Assembly (NCBI GenBank): GCA_947683625.1
Contig: CANTUR010000620.1
Location: forward strand, 809,500-873,499
Source: Mallotus nudiflorus
Taxonomy: Eukaryota; Streptophyta; Magnoliopsida; Malpighiales; Euphorbiaceae
Reading direction: 5' to 3'
Length of the DNA stretch: 64,000 nucleotides
A model generated the notes under the pieces. It was not told the origin of the DNA, ran no database searches, and was given only the letters and a program-made list of their open reading frames with translations. Shown piece after piece: positions 33,404-45,939 of the stretch. The position numbers were made by a program, and so were the translations under genes. Every line of letters starts with the position of its first letter. Positions within the stretch are counted from its first letter, which is position 1.

Positions 33404-36400
33404 TGTCACGACCCAATCCGGGGAGTCATGACCGATGCTAGGGACCGAGAATTCTTTTGAATCCGGAACTCGTAGAAAGCCTTAAAAATAAAAAAGCACA
33501 TGCAGTAAATAAGTAAAAGATATTCATACAATATACTAGATACAAAGTATCAAAAATAAAAAAAATACACTTCTTATACAATAACATTACTACTATAGTT
33601 TCTAGAATACAAATCAGAGTTTAAATATACATTTCTTATAGAATGGTCGGGGTAGAAGAATACCGGCGAAGAGCAATACTACTAAGGTCTGACAATATAA
33701 GATCTTCTAAAAAAAATAATTGAGGGGAGTCAGACATCACTGAGTGAATTATTATATTATATATACATGCACCTCCTAATGTCATATGCAATCAAGCATC
33801 AGTATATAACATATACATATATTTATATATATATACAGACCATTCATACAAATGTTGAAATCTCTTTTTATAATAATAATAAATGTATAAAACATTTTTA
33901 TTACGTTGAAGGATCGGAGCAGAACCCTAATAGTTCGCAACCTCAATCACCATTTCTCACTGGCCATACAGGCTCACTTAATTCCAACATATATCTCTTA
34001 TCCATTTTTGGACAGTAGACTGGCCCCGAGACACTAAGTCGACCGAGTTCCAGTAGTCTCACTATCAGTGTGATTAGCCCCGAGACATTAAGTCAACCAA
34101 GCTCCAACAATCACACTACTCTCACCATAATATCAAAATGATTAATATCAATCAAATCTCTCATCAAATAATCTCATGATATCACTCCTAACATTCTAAC
34201 GTGTTGGTGCGCACACAGTCCTAGTGGAGCCCACTAGGTAGCATGTTATATTGTTATCCTTCAAATAAACTTAATAATAATTAAAATAATAAAAATGCAT
34301 AATTTAAATATAATAGCATCCATTGATAGCAAAATATACTCATCACATACAGAAAATATACTAACTACATACTGGAAATATACTAAAAATATTCTGAATA
34401 AATGTGCCACATGTATACCAAATAAACCATAATTATGCTAAAAATATACCGAATACAAATTAAAAACAAACTAAACCTATAAGTTGCATGTATATCAAAA
34501 TATAGTCAAAGATACTAAAAATATACCAAAACATGCTAACATATGTCTGTAACATATATATATAAATTTTATACTAAAAACAATTTAAGTAAAATGTCAC
34601 ATATACTAAAAATATACTTAAAGTATACCAAAATTATACTTATTCATTTAATGAAATAACCATATTCATTTTCATTATAAAATTTATGGATGCTAATCTT
34701 TTATGCATTCTATATGCAATGCATATATAACATAATAACTCACTGGTATATGCTTCACGAGACAGACTCGACGGGCCTGGTCCGATAGGCTTCGGTCTCA
34801 GCACAACTAGAAAATAAATAAATAATAATATTAATATTAGAATAATTTTTAACTTATACTTCTAAGAAATTTAAAATAAAACTCGATCTAAGACATGACT
34901 CAATCAAAATTTCAAAACTAAACTCGAACCGATTGTCACGTTTTACAAGAAACCTATCAAAAATTCGGTAGAGTCTCTTTTGTAAAACGGATGCCTCTCT
35001 ACAAAAGTAGGGCTGATCCTGCATAGAAAACATACTTCTAAAAATCGACAAATACTCAATACCTCTGGTTGGGATCCCAAACTAGACACTTTCCAACCGA
35101 GGTTCACAATTCACCAACCAACAATATTAAATAATGAAATAATAAAAACACCAAAAATCCATAAAAATATTAAAAATATTTATTTTTCAACTAAATCATA
35201 AAATTCTAGTTTTTAAATAATAATTGCTAATAAAATTCATAAATGGAATAAAATTCCCATTTTACAATTTAATTAGCATAAATTACAAATAATATTTAAA
35301 ATTACCATTTTACATCATAAAATAATAAAACACCCATTTCAGCTCAAAATAATAAATAAATTTATTATTTACACAATATTCTAAAATTATCACAAATTAA
35401 ATAATAAAGTCTCAAATATTATATAATATTAATAAAAATTAAATTTTACAATTATTCAACATAACATAATAAAATTCACATTTAATTACTTAAATAGTTT
35501 AATTATACAGTAAAATTAGTTTAAAACCCATTTTATCACAAAAATAATAAATAATATATTATTTGAAAATAATTTCCAATAATTAGTGTTTATTAGTTAA
35601 AAATAGTAAATAATTTGTAAAAATCATTTTAATATCTTAAATAATTATAAAACCATTTAAAACATATTATTTAACTATAATTTTCACAAAATTACACAAT
35701 TAGCCCAATAATTCAAAATACACATAATATATTTAATATTCCAAAAAAATTATATAAAATCATAAAAATTATTTTATCAACAAATAATGTTCTAATATTA
35801 TCTAAAACATATAATTAAACATTAATTTCAATAAAAACTAAACTCTAACATAATTTTCCAATATTTACATAATATAAAAATATTTCTAAAAATTAATTTC
35901 TCAACACTAAAATTAATAAAAATATATAATAACACTAATTTAACCAAAATCATAATTTAAATGATTAATTGACGAAAATTAAATAAATAATCAAAAAATA
36001 AAAAAAATTCAAATAAATTCTAAAAATCAAAACAAAAATATTTTCATATAGATTAAACATCTAGGAACAACATTTGTTAAGGTGGATTAACCGAATCATT
36101 TAAGATCAACCTAAAAAAAATTGTAAAACCCTAAAGCTCAAAATTAAAAACCAAGAAAAACCCAAGAAATGAAGAATTAGAGTTAAAACCAAAGCTAGAT
36201 TCAAGCTCACCGGAGCTAGAGGAGTCGATAGACACTGGAAACGCTCGAAGTGGTAGCTGAAAAAGGAAGAGGCGGTGGTGAGCGGAGGATGGATAGGTTA
36301 GCTACGGTGGTGGTCTGCGTTTTTTTTTTCTTTGCAGTGTGTGCTTGTGTTTTTGTTTATATGTTTATGTGTGTGTATGTGTTTATGAGTTTGTGTGTTT

Positions 36401-36964
36401 ATGTATGAATATATATACATTATAATATTATATTATAAAGTATTATTAAAAACATGTGGTCAAAATATAACTTAGTCAACATATATATAAAATACACTCT
36501 ATATAATAAATAATATACACACACACATATATACAATTATACACACATATTTAACCATATATATACACATATAAATAATTACACAAACCCTAATAATTTA
36601 TCACAATAATACATAAAATAACCTTGAAAAATAATGATAATAATGATAAAAAAAAATAAACAATATTTATGGAATAATTAAATAATAAAAAATAATCCTC
36701 AAAATCATGTCAATTAATAAAATAATATTAGTACTTAAAAATAATATCATTAAAATAATAATTTTCAAAAATAACATTAATAGTAGAAACCCTAATATTT
36801 AATTAATAACTTCTAAAATACATATTTACATTAAATATATACTTTAACATAAAATGACAATTAATAATCACAAATAATGAAAATAAATAACTAAAATTTT
36901 CAAATTTTATTGACACTGTATATCTCAAATAATATATAATAATTTAAAAACATAGGTCATAACA
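33404..36964 (-). mobile_element. Solo LTR D (gypsy, A/B-related family)
   Basis: TGTCACGACCC...GGTCATAACA, 3561 bp, with AAGTA (33399-33403) and ACGTA (36965-36969) as a 4/5 target duplication inside the right LTR of C. There is no PBS, PPT or coding region, so it is a solo LTR left by LTR-LTR recombination. It shares with A and B the twin hairpins (34012-34116), the CCTAGTGG hairpin (near 34225), donor 2 (near 34740), the GTAAAACG hairpin (near 34937-35020) and donor 1 (near 36210), at clearly lower identity. Confidence 0.85.
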
Positions 36965-36969
36965 ACGTA

Positions 36970-37575
36970 GGTCTTCAAAAACTTGTTATTCTTCTTTTTA
37001 AAAGTCTCCTTCCATTTTTTGTACTGCCTAGGAAAAGAAGTAAAGTCTCTGAGAAGTTCCAACCCCTTTTGTGTATGTGTTTCTTTTTTTTTTTTTTTTG
37101 TATTATTCCCCTTTTATGAGAGCTTAGGCTAGTCTTTTATAGGAAAAATCTAGCTAAAAAAGTATCCTACTGTGATTTGTTTTTCATAGAGTTTTGATTT
37201 TAAAAGGACCTCAATTTCCTAAAAATTCAAATAAATATTATTTGATCAATCAAAATTCAGGAAACCAAATTTTTTACTGAACTAAAATAAAAAAAATCAA
37301 ACGAAACATGCATAATTCCGATCAAAATTACAAAATTTTGATCTCTTTTCTTTAACTTTTAATTATAAAATGACCCCTGAAAGAATTTAGACTTTTCAAT
37401 TAGGTCCTAAAAAATTACAATTAAGTCCTTAAAAAATCAATTAAACTCTTTTTGAAAATGCATTCAAACTTTTGAGGTTTCAAACTTCAAGTGTTGAAGA
37501 CCTATTTATAATATTTTCATCATTGGAGTTCTTTGTTGCGTCCACACTTCATTATCCCAAAATTGGGTGTTTACA
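36970..37575 (-). repeat. Element C right (5') LTR, outer part
   Basis: Continues GTCTTCAAAAACTTG after D and matches 7172-7700 plus 30096-30197. It ends GGTGTTTACA at 37575. Confidence 0.85.
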
Positions 37576-38447
37576 TAATTGTTGGAGAGAAAAGTTAAAT
37601 GTAACTTTGGGTAGAGTGGAGAGTTGATCCACAAAGAGAAAAAGAGAGTATTGGTCCTGATCATTCAGACCTAAAAGTAGCAAATCACTCATTCGTATGT
37701 CCTTAATTTCAAAATGGTTAGGAAAGAATTCAATAGAAACACCATTAGAGTTTGTAAAAGAAGATACGAAAAGTAAAATATTGGATGCATTAAGAATATA
37801 AAGAATGTCATGTAAATGAAAAAGATAATTAAAATAATGAAAGGATGAAGACCTAGTGTGAGTTATATGGATAATAGTGACATTACCAATTTTTATTTCA
37901 TAAGGTCCAGTATATTCTAATTGTAGAGACAAATTTTCCAGGTCTGGTGTCAAATGATGGGTGGCACCAAAATCCATGATCCAATATTAGGTGGAAGCAG
38001 ATATAGAGGTAGCAATGGTGAGATTTGTGGAGGGCTTTAATTGAAGAGATTAGTTTAGTGTGGTAACTCGAGGTATTGGGCATTGATGAACAGTATATTT
38101 AAAGCCTTGGAAGTTATAACAGACTAGACTTTGATAATCAGAATGCTAGGAATTCTATAATGAAAAAGAGGCTTACTGTTGGCGAGTGTTGAATAAGGAA
38201 TTAGGGTATCAGGCTCTACCTCTGCCTAGTTGTTGACAAGAGTTGCCTCTATAGCTGTTATTTTGGCATTGAAAATAAATAGATGGTGAGTAGAATATTG
38301 TGGGGGAGCAATGATTTTCTGCATTTGTTCATTGGTAAAATTAGATTCTTCACTTAGGTACAGTCCATATAGGTCATTAAAAGAGATGTCGTGGTTCAAT
38401 TCTCAAGTGATCGAGTAAATGGGCAATAAACAGCTCTTAAACCAGTT
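37576..38447 (-). pseudogene. Copia E gag end and protease (broken)
   Basis: The frame at 37977-37576 has DFGATHHLTPDLENLS, the copia protease motif DSGATHH with Phe for Ser, then VLYILNASNILLF-like text and DQYSLFLFVDQLS, which leads to the gag-pre-integrase WHARLSH at 5650 once C is removed. Upstream, 38447-38050 has gag text such as DISFNDLYGLYLSEESNFTNEQ and PRL/SIKALHKSHHCYL in several frames with stops. Confidence 0.75.
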
Positions 38448-38452
38448 ATAAT

Positions 38453-38862
38453 TATGAACAGCACTAGCTCATTTGATATTACTTTGGAGTGATAAGGTTG
38501 TTAGGAGTTATAAGGTTGCAAGTAATCTCTTCTCTTATCAAGAAAGAAACCAGCTCATCTGAGATTACTTTAGAGTGATAAGGTTGTTAGGAGTTATAAG
38601 GTTGTAAGTAATCTCTTCTCTTATCAAGTAAGAATATATTTGGGTGGTTAGATAAATTCAAGCTCAACTCAATCATTGGTCAAAGCAGTTAATCCAAGCT
38701 GATCATTTGGTTACAACATAATTTTATTATTTTAGACTCTCTTATCTTGTTAGTTAGATTAGCTACGATATATATATATATAGCATGTATCATATTAAAT
38801 TTGAAGTTTGCTTGCTCACGTTAATAAAAGAAAAAAAACATTTCAATTATCAAAGTTTTTTA
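38453..38862 (+). repeat. 5' LTR of copia F
   Basis: TATGAACAGCACTAGCTC...AAGTTTTTTA (the TG end has decayed to TA). It contains two direct copies of an 86-bp unit (GCTCATTTGATATTAC at 38467, GCTCATCTGAGATTAC at 38553) and a TATATATATATAGC box near 38770, a likely TATA region. Confidence 0.85.
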
Positions 38863-38874
38863 TGGTATCAGAGC
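38863..38874 (+). other. Primer-binding site of copia F
   Basis: TGGTATCAGAGC directly after the LTR, complementary to initiator tRNA-Met. Confidence 0.9.
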
Positions 38875-38906
38875 TCTAAGTGAGTGGCAAACAAAAAAAA
38901 AACATT

Positions 38907-39740
38907 ATGAGTTCCCTTTCACACAATGTCAGCAGCTTCATTACTCTAAAACTCAAACTAGACAACTACCCTTTATGGAGAGAACAAGTCTTAGCACTTG
39001 CCGAAAGCCAAGATCTGATCGGCCATCTCACTGGAGAAATAACTAACCAAGTCAAAGATTCAACAACACCAAATGAGATTACATCAACAAGCAATAAGAC
39101 AGCTAAATGGAAAAATTCAGATCGGCTGCTTCGTGGATGGTTGATTGGAACACTTTCAGAAGAAGCACTTGGTCTTATCATAGGCCAAGACACATCAAAA
39201 TTAGTCTAGGATGCCTTGAAATAGGCATATGCTCAAGACTCTCAAGAAAGGGAGTTCACTTTACTCCAGTAGCTCACATATCTCTGCAAAAATGACAGCA
39301 ACACCATTGTTGAACATATTCAAAAATTCAAAAGCATTTGTAAAAGTCTTGCAGCAATAGGAAGTCTCGTGTTTGACAAAGAGAAGATATTTTCCTTACT
39401 CACCAGCCTAGGGCCAAAATATGAAGCCTTCACCACAACCATGTTGAAGCCACCTCGACCATCCTATACCGAATTGGTCTCTCTGCTGCAAGGGTATGAA
39501 CAAAGACAAAATTGGTTCACCACTCAAACACCAACTCACCAACTGGTGTTTCATGGACAAAAACATAAGCCATGCTTCACCAATCACAGGAGTTAAAATA
39601 GCTTCAACTCAAGTGGTCGAGGATTTCAAGCACACAATCAAAATTCTAGCAATTAAGGAATTCAGAACCATGGCAACACAAATCAAAATAGCAATCGGTA
39701 AGATCTCAGAGCTCGCAAACCAGCTCCACCGGGACAATGA
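38907..39740 (+). pseudogene. Gag of copia F (broken)
   Basis: Starts MSSLSHNVSSFITLKL, then LDNYPLWREQVLALAESQDLIG, DRLLRGWLIGTLSEEALGL and, after stops near 39208-39290, AQDSQEREFTLL, VEHIQKFKSICKSLAAIG and SLLTSLGPKYEAFTTTMLKPP. This is the copia gag (UBN2) fold. At least three in-frame stops and one shift break it. Confidence 0.85.
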
Positions 39741-39743
39741 AGA

Positions 39744-40210
39744 ATGACACCAGAAGAAAGAGAGATGTACCGAAATGACACTTCCCAAATCTGTGGAGTC
39801 ATGGGACATATTGCAAAAATATGTTGGCATTTGGGTAAGTATACATCAACAGCAGATGAAATTCCTAAAGCATTGGCTGCACTCACTCTTGATAACACTG
39901 TGTATGACACTAAATGGACCACTGACACTAGAGCATCTCATCACATGACAGGTAACTCTAAAATGCTGAAAAATAAATGTCCATACCTTGGAAATGATTC
40001 AGTACTCATAGGAAATGGCAATCTATTAGGAATTCAGCCTATAGGTGATACTAGTATTACTAACGATATTGAAACCTTGTCCTTAAATGATGTTTTACAT
40101 ATTCCTAAACTTTGAAAGAAATTTGCTATCTGTTGGTCAGCTTATAGATAATTATCCTATTAACTGTGAATTTTCTAATATGGGTTTCTGTGTTAAGGAA
40201 AGGGAGACAG
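39744..40210 (+). pseudogene. Zinc knuckle and protease of copia F (broken)
   Basis: The frame has SQICGVMGHIAKICW, a CCHC knuckle whose first Cys is Ser, then WTTDTRASHHMTGNSKML, where the protease DSGASHH has become DTRASHH so the catalytic Gly is lost, then VLHIPKL and a stop at 40113. The following NLLSVGQL-like stretch is in a shifted frame. Confidence 0.85.
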
Positions 40211-40229
40211 GTCACAAGGTGATGACAGG

Positions 40230-41215
40230 ATAATACAAGGGTGACTTATATGTTATTTCCAGTCCACATGAGTTACATTTTTCTAGTAGGTTCAAATCAG
40301 GCACTGCCGACTTATGGCATTAACGACTAGGACATCCTCAAGTGTCCATTCTTCGGTTGTTGCAACAAAAGGGTTTGATTGATGTTCAAGGATCAAATAA
40401 GATACAGTCTTTTTATAATAGTTGTCAATTAGCTAAACTTAATAGACTACCTTTTTCATCTTCTGACAATATTAGTTCATCTATTTTTAATAAGGTACAT
40501 TGTGACTTATGGGGTCCATCACCTGTTTTATCACTTGGAAAATTTCGGTATTATGCTTGGCATTATTGATGATTTCTTACGTTATACTTGGCTCATTCCT
40601 TTACGAGCAAAATCTAATTTTTTTAATGCTTACTTGGCTTTTGAAAAATATGTTAAAAGGCAATTTGACACAAAAATTAAAATATTTCACTCCGATGGAG
40701 GTGGTGAATTTATTAATTCCAGGCTCAGTTCTCATTTCCAAGCACAGGGTATTGATCATTAAGTCTCTTGCCCATACACTCTAGAACAAATAGGTATGGT
40801 TGAGCGTCGTCATCGTATCATTCGAGAGTTAGGTATGGCTATATTGTTTCATTGTAACGGTCCTTTATACTTGTAGGTAGAAGCATTTACAACTGCTGTA
40901 TTTTTAATTAATCGCCTACCATCCATTGCACTTGATTCTGATACACCTTACTTTAAGTTGCGTAGAGCTCAACCCAAATATTCTTTCCTTTGAGTCTTTG
41001 GCCCAAAATGTTTTCCATACACATGGGATACTCACACCAATAAATTTGATCCAAAAACTATTCCATGTCTCTTCATTGGCTATAGTGATCAACATAAAGG
41101 TTATAAATGTTTTCACCCATCTACACAGAAAATTATGAATGAGAATTTCCATTCAAGAAACGTGCTACTGATACAATCACTTCCTCACATACGAATTGGA
41201 TAAGTATTTTTGACT
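40230..41215 (+). pseudogene. Integrase of copia F (broken)
   Basis: ADLWH-stop-RLGHPQVS (the zinc domain, with a stop for one residue) is followed by FYNSCQLAKLNRLPF, HCDLWGPSP (first catalytic Asp), DDFLRYTWLIPL, KIKIFHSDGGGEFINSRL (second Asp and Gly-Gly-Glu region), VERRHRIIRELGMA and the C-terminal FGPKCFPYTWDTHTNKFDP and CLFIGYSDQHKGYKC. Stops at about 40321, 40760, 40875 and 40992 and a shift near 40555 break it. Confidence 0.85.
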
Positions 41216-41598
41216 CCTGGACTGTTCTTCCTTTTACTAATACTAACTTGTCTTTGCAGGATTCCATGACCACTGATCCTTCTCTTCCACTATATCCATT
41301 GTAGCAATCTACCATGTCTGAAACTGTCACAAATACAACACCATCCTTTGCAACGTCCACCTCTGACTCCACACATGAGCAACTCAAAACAGTATAAGAT
41401 CCAGTTCTCATTAGCAGTGATACGATTGATACATCATCCTCTCATCCAACAACTACCATTGAATCTTCCATTCTAGCTTGCCTTAATCCACTTGTATTAT
41501 CTTTTACTGACCCTGATAATTTAGCCAAAGAACCCTTATCAGCATTCTCCATTGACGAGTCTGATTTACCAGTTTCTGTCCCATATCATCATCACTCC
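41216..41598 (+). pseudogene. Integrase-RT linker of copia F
   Basis: A Ser/Thr/Pro-rich low-conservation stretch between integrase and RT, as normally found in copia. It ends with SVPYHHHSMVTRSQDGIYKPN, where MVTR-G-I-KP is the usual start of the RT module. Confidence 0.6.
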
Positions 41599-41924
41599 AT
41601 GGTCACTCGCTCACAAGATGGTATCTACAAACCCAATCCTAAATATGCACTCTTGGCCACCGGTTCTAACATTCCTCGAATTCCCAAATCCATCAAATCA
41701 ACTCTTCGGCATGATGGTTGGAAATGTGCCATGGACGAAGAAATGCAAGCTCTTCATCAAAATCAAACCTGGAGACTAGTGCCACGTAACTCCTCAATGC
41801 ATGTCATAGGATGCAAATGGGTTCTCAAACCAAAGTTGAAGCCTGATGGTTCTCTTGATCGACTAAAGGCAGGCCTCGTTGCCAAGGGATATCACCAAAT
41901 TGATGGTGTTGATTACACTAATAC
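41599..41924 (+). pseudogene. Copia F reverse transcriptase, N-terminal part
   Basis: MVTRSQDGIYKPNPKYALL, WKCAMDEEMQALHQNQTWRLVP, CKWVLKPKLKPDGSLDRLKAGLVAKGY and GVDYTNT. It is cut by solo LTR G after the Thr codon. The expected continuation FSPVIKHGTIRLVL is found at 45940. Confidence 0.9.
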
Positions 41925-42378
41925 TGTAATAACCTTGATTTTTTAAATTATTTTATTAAATGATGAGTTATGCAGTGTTAAAAACAATTTTAAAAGTTAT
42001 ATTTAATTATTTTACTATTTTGTGACTTATTATCATTATTGTATGTTTAATTGAATTTTCTACATAAATAAATTATTTTGAACGTTTAAATTCTATTGTG
42101 TATATTTATTATTTTAATATTATTTTTAATATTATTTCTTTAAGCATTAATATTATTCTATTACTTGATGTGATTTATGTATTATTAATATTTTTTTGAG
42201 AGTATTCCACTACCATTATTAAGGTGATTATTTTCATTGTTATTTATGTGGGTTATTATTATAATTATTATGCAATATTATTATCACAATATGATTTTAA
42301 TTTATTTTATTAAATATACATTATTTGTATTATTAATTATTTAATAATTATGGTTATTATTAATGTTATTTTATGTGT

Positions 42379-42440
<62 letters not shown>

Positions 42441-45400
42441 TTGTGGTTGAGATTAATACACATAAATATATAATATAAATATAATATATAGTATATATAT
42501 ATATGTAAAAGAGGATGTGAAACAAAAAAAAAAACAAAACCCCCTCTTCTTTCTTCCCCACAACCCGACTCCCCTACCCTCACTACGCCTTCCGTTCAAG
42601 CTCGTCGGACTGTCACCCTTCATCACCGTCATCTCCTACATCTTCCTCATTGCCGTTCAGCCAGGGGGAGCAGCTCGTCGGCATCTGTATTGAAGGAGAT
42701 TGGAGGTGACCGAAACTCCATTATTTCCGGTCACCACCTTCATCTGACCACCATTTTTCGTGATCCTGGTGCCGTTCAACTCCTAGAGCTCCAGGGAAGT
42801 TGAATCTTAGCTCAGTTTAAGTCCATTCCTCCTCATTTGTGAGTTTCCTTGAATTTTTATTTTTGAGCTTTTTAGGGTTTTTATTTTTTTAGGTTGATTT
42901 CTAATGATTCAAGCAAACTCCCTTTGTAGATGATGATCCTTATAGCTTGAGCTTCATGAATATATTTTTTTTATAATTTTTGGAATTTATTTTAATTTTG
43001 GTGAATTTTTTATTATTTTAATATTATTTAATGAATTTTTGTAAATAAATAAATTAAATTATGAAATTATTGTTATTAATTTTGATGTTGAGAAATTAAT
43101 TTATGGGAATTTTATATAATTTTTAAGAAATATTTATAGTTTATGTAAATATTGGATAATTGAGTTAAATGAGTATTTTGGTTGAATTTAAAGTTTAATT
43201 GTGTGTTTTAGTTGATATTGAAATGTTATTTGATGATAAAATAATTTTTAGGAATTTACATTATTTTTATGGAATTTTATATAATTTATGCGTATTTTGT
43301 ATATTAGGGGCATTTTGGTAATTTGGTAGTAATTTTGGTTAAATATTAAATTTAATTGGTTTTAATTATTATTTGAAGTATAAAAATTATTTTTATGAAT
43401 TATTTACTATTTTTAACTAATTGATACTATTTTTCAAAAATTATTTTCAAATTATATATTATATATTATATATTATTTTTGTAAATAAATGGGTTTTTAG
43501 TAACTTTTAGTATGTTTATAGATTAATTAAGTAATTTAGATTTATAAAATAAATTTTTATTAATATTGGTGTATTTTTTTTCGAGAAACATCAATTTTTA
43601 CGTATATTATATTATTATTAGGGTTTTTAAGTAATTACGGGTAAAATAATTATTTTTGATGTTTTAATGTTTAAATTGCCATATTTTGATACTTAAAGGA
43701 CATTTTTGGTATTTGTTGAATTTTTGTATATTTTATTGTATCTTGTGGTGAATTGTGAACCTCGGTCGGGGAAAATTATAGTTTGGGATTCCGACCGAGG
43801 AGTTGGGAGAATTTTGTTTTCGAAGTGTGTTTTATGTGCAGGATCGGCCCTACTTTTGTAAGGAGATGTTCGTTTTACCGAGGAGGCTCCGTCAAAATTT
43901 TGATAGATTTCTCGTAAAACGTGACAACCGGTCTGAGTCTAGTTTTAAAATTTTGATTGAGTTTGTCTATAGTAATCCTAGAAGCGTAAAGTTAGAAGCT
44001 TATTCTGATGATGACTATTATTTTATTTTTCTAGCTGTGCTGAGACTGAGGCCTAACGGACCAAGCCCGCCGAGTCTGTCTCGAAGAGCGCGAATCTGTG
44101 AGTTATTATACTATATATATATGCATTGCATATAGGATGCATCACTTAGGGTTTTTTTTTCATTTTCATTATATGTTTTTAAAAGTGATTTAAATTATAA
44201 TATTTTTAGTATATCTAGGGTTTATATTTATATATATATGCATGTTATTTTGATATATGCACGTTAAATAATTAGGTCTGTGTTTAGTACATTTTAGTAT
44301 ATATACAAGTTTTAAATGTATATTTAGTCATAAGTATTTTATTGAATGATTAGTATACTTTAGGTATATTTTCAGTATATTTTAGGTTTATTCCTAAATA
44401 ATTGCATGCCATATTATTGACTTACACTTAAATTGTTTTTAAGTATAATTTTGGTATATTTTTGTTATATTTTCAAATAAATGCATGTTTTATTATTGAT
44501 TTAAACCTAACATATTAGCGGTATACTTAGGGTTTATTTTTGATATATGCATTCTAGAAAATTAGGTTATTTTTGGTATATTTGTGAATATATGTCAAAC
44601 TTAAATGCAAGTTTTAGTACATATACATAATTAAATGAATATTTATGTATAATTATTTTTATTAAATGATTTGTGTACTTAGGGTATATCTTTAGTATAT
44701 TTAGGTACACTTTTAAGCAAATGCATGCTATATTATTAAAATTCACTTAAATTGTTATTATTATTATAATAGTTTATCTTTAGTATATTTCATGTTTTAT
44801 TTGACATATATATATCCGAAATATACTTGGTTTATTTTAGGTATATTTTCAGTATATATATGGTTTATTCTTGGTATATATTATAATTTATTTGAATTTA
44901 TTTGACATATATACACTCGAAATATACTTAGTTTGTTTTAGGTATATTCTAGTATGTATATGTTTTATTTTATCATTATGATTATTATTCTGCATTATTT
45001 ATTATCCATATGAATGATTTATTTTAAATGAAGGATATCAATAGAATGTGCTTCCTAATGGGCAGCACTAGGACCGTGTACGTAACGGTGCGATAGATTT
45101 AGGTTTGAGTGAGGAATTACTTGTGGTAATTATAATATGATAGAGATGTGATGTGATTGATAGTGTGATTGTTGGAGCTCGGTTGACCAAGTGTCTCGGG
45201 GCCAATCACACTAACAGTCAGACTGCTGGAGCTCGGTCGACTTAGTGTCTCGGGGTTAGTCTACTGTCCAAAATGGAATAAGGGATTTACTTGGATTTAA
45301 ATGAGCCTGTATGGCTAGAGGGATGATATGGTTGATTGAGGTTGTGATTAATAGAGTTCTATTTGATCCTTCATGTATTAAAATAAATATTTTCTGCATC

Positions 45401-45934
45401 TATTATATTTATAAAAGTAGAGTTTGGCATTTATGTGAAATGTGTGTATGTGTGTGTATATATATATATGATTGTTATGGTTTAGATTGCATGTATACAT
45501 AGTATAATAATTCACTCAGTGAGGTTTGACCCCCCCTCCCTCAATTTTTTTTTCAGGAGATCCTATATCGTCAGACCTTAGTAGTAGAGTTCCTCGCCGG
45601 TGTTCTTCTGTCCCAGCTATTTTATGTAAATGTATATTTTGAACTCTGATTTGTATTCTAGAAACTGCAGTAGTAGTGTTATTGTATCAGAAGAGTATTA
45701 TTTTTTTTTATATTTAATACTCAAAGAGTTGTATCCGAACATTGTATGAATATATTTATTTATGAAAGGATTTGGAGTATTTATTTTATATAATGATTTA
45801 AAAAATTTTAATTATGTCGTACTTTTATTTATTTATTGCATGATTTTATTTTCTAAGGCTTGCTACAGGTTCTGGATTCGAAAGAATTCCTGTTCCCTAG
45901 CATCGGTCATGACTCCCAGTTTTGGGTCGTGACA
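41925..45934 (+). mobile_element. Solo LTR G (gypsy, A/B-related family)
   Basis: TGTAATAACCTTG...GGGTCGTGACA, 4010 bp, with AATAC (41920-41924) and GATAC (45935-45939) as a 4/5 target duplication. It is the longest LTR in the window. It contains (TA)n at 42382-42439, a GC-rich leader 42540-42790, acceptor TGTGCAG near 43843, the GTAAAACG hairpin (43866-43922), donor CTGTGAGT near 44095, a CCTAATG/CACTAGG hairpin near 45055, twin hairpins 45165-45270 and acceptor TTTTTCAG near 45557. The frame at 43803-44135 has no known domain. Confidence 0.9.
42382..42439. repeat. (TA)29 microsatellite in solo LTR G
   Basis: A pure TA run upstream of the GC-rich leader of G, the same relative place as the TA run in A. 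Confidence 0.95.
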
Positions 45935-45939
45935 GATAC

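Larger units (their letters stand above)
5655..37575 (-). mobile_element. Element C, long-LTR retrotransposon without pol (LARD-like)
   Basis: Minus-orientation LTR element inserted in copia E. The ends are TATAAATGGCGAGG (TG decayed to TA) and ...GGTGTTTACA. Flanks CCATT (5650-5654) and TAATT (37576-37580) fit a mutated 5-bp target duplication. Removing the element restores the copia reading QQ-WHARLSH. The left (3') LTR is 5655-7700 plus 30096-30197, split by B. The right (5') LTR is only its outer part, 33274-33403 plus 36970-37575, split by solo LTR D. The internal part (30198-33273) has repeats and no recognisable protein. The solo LTR at 56810-58809 is the same family. Confidence 0.75.
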
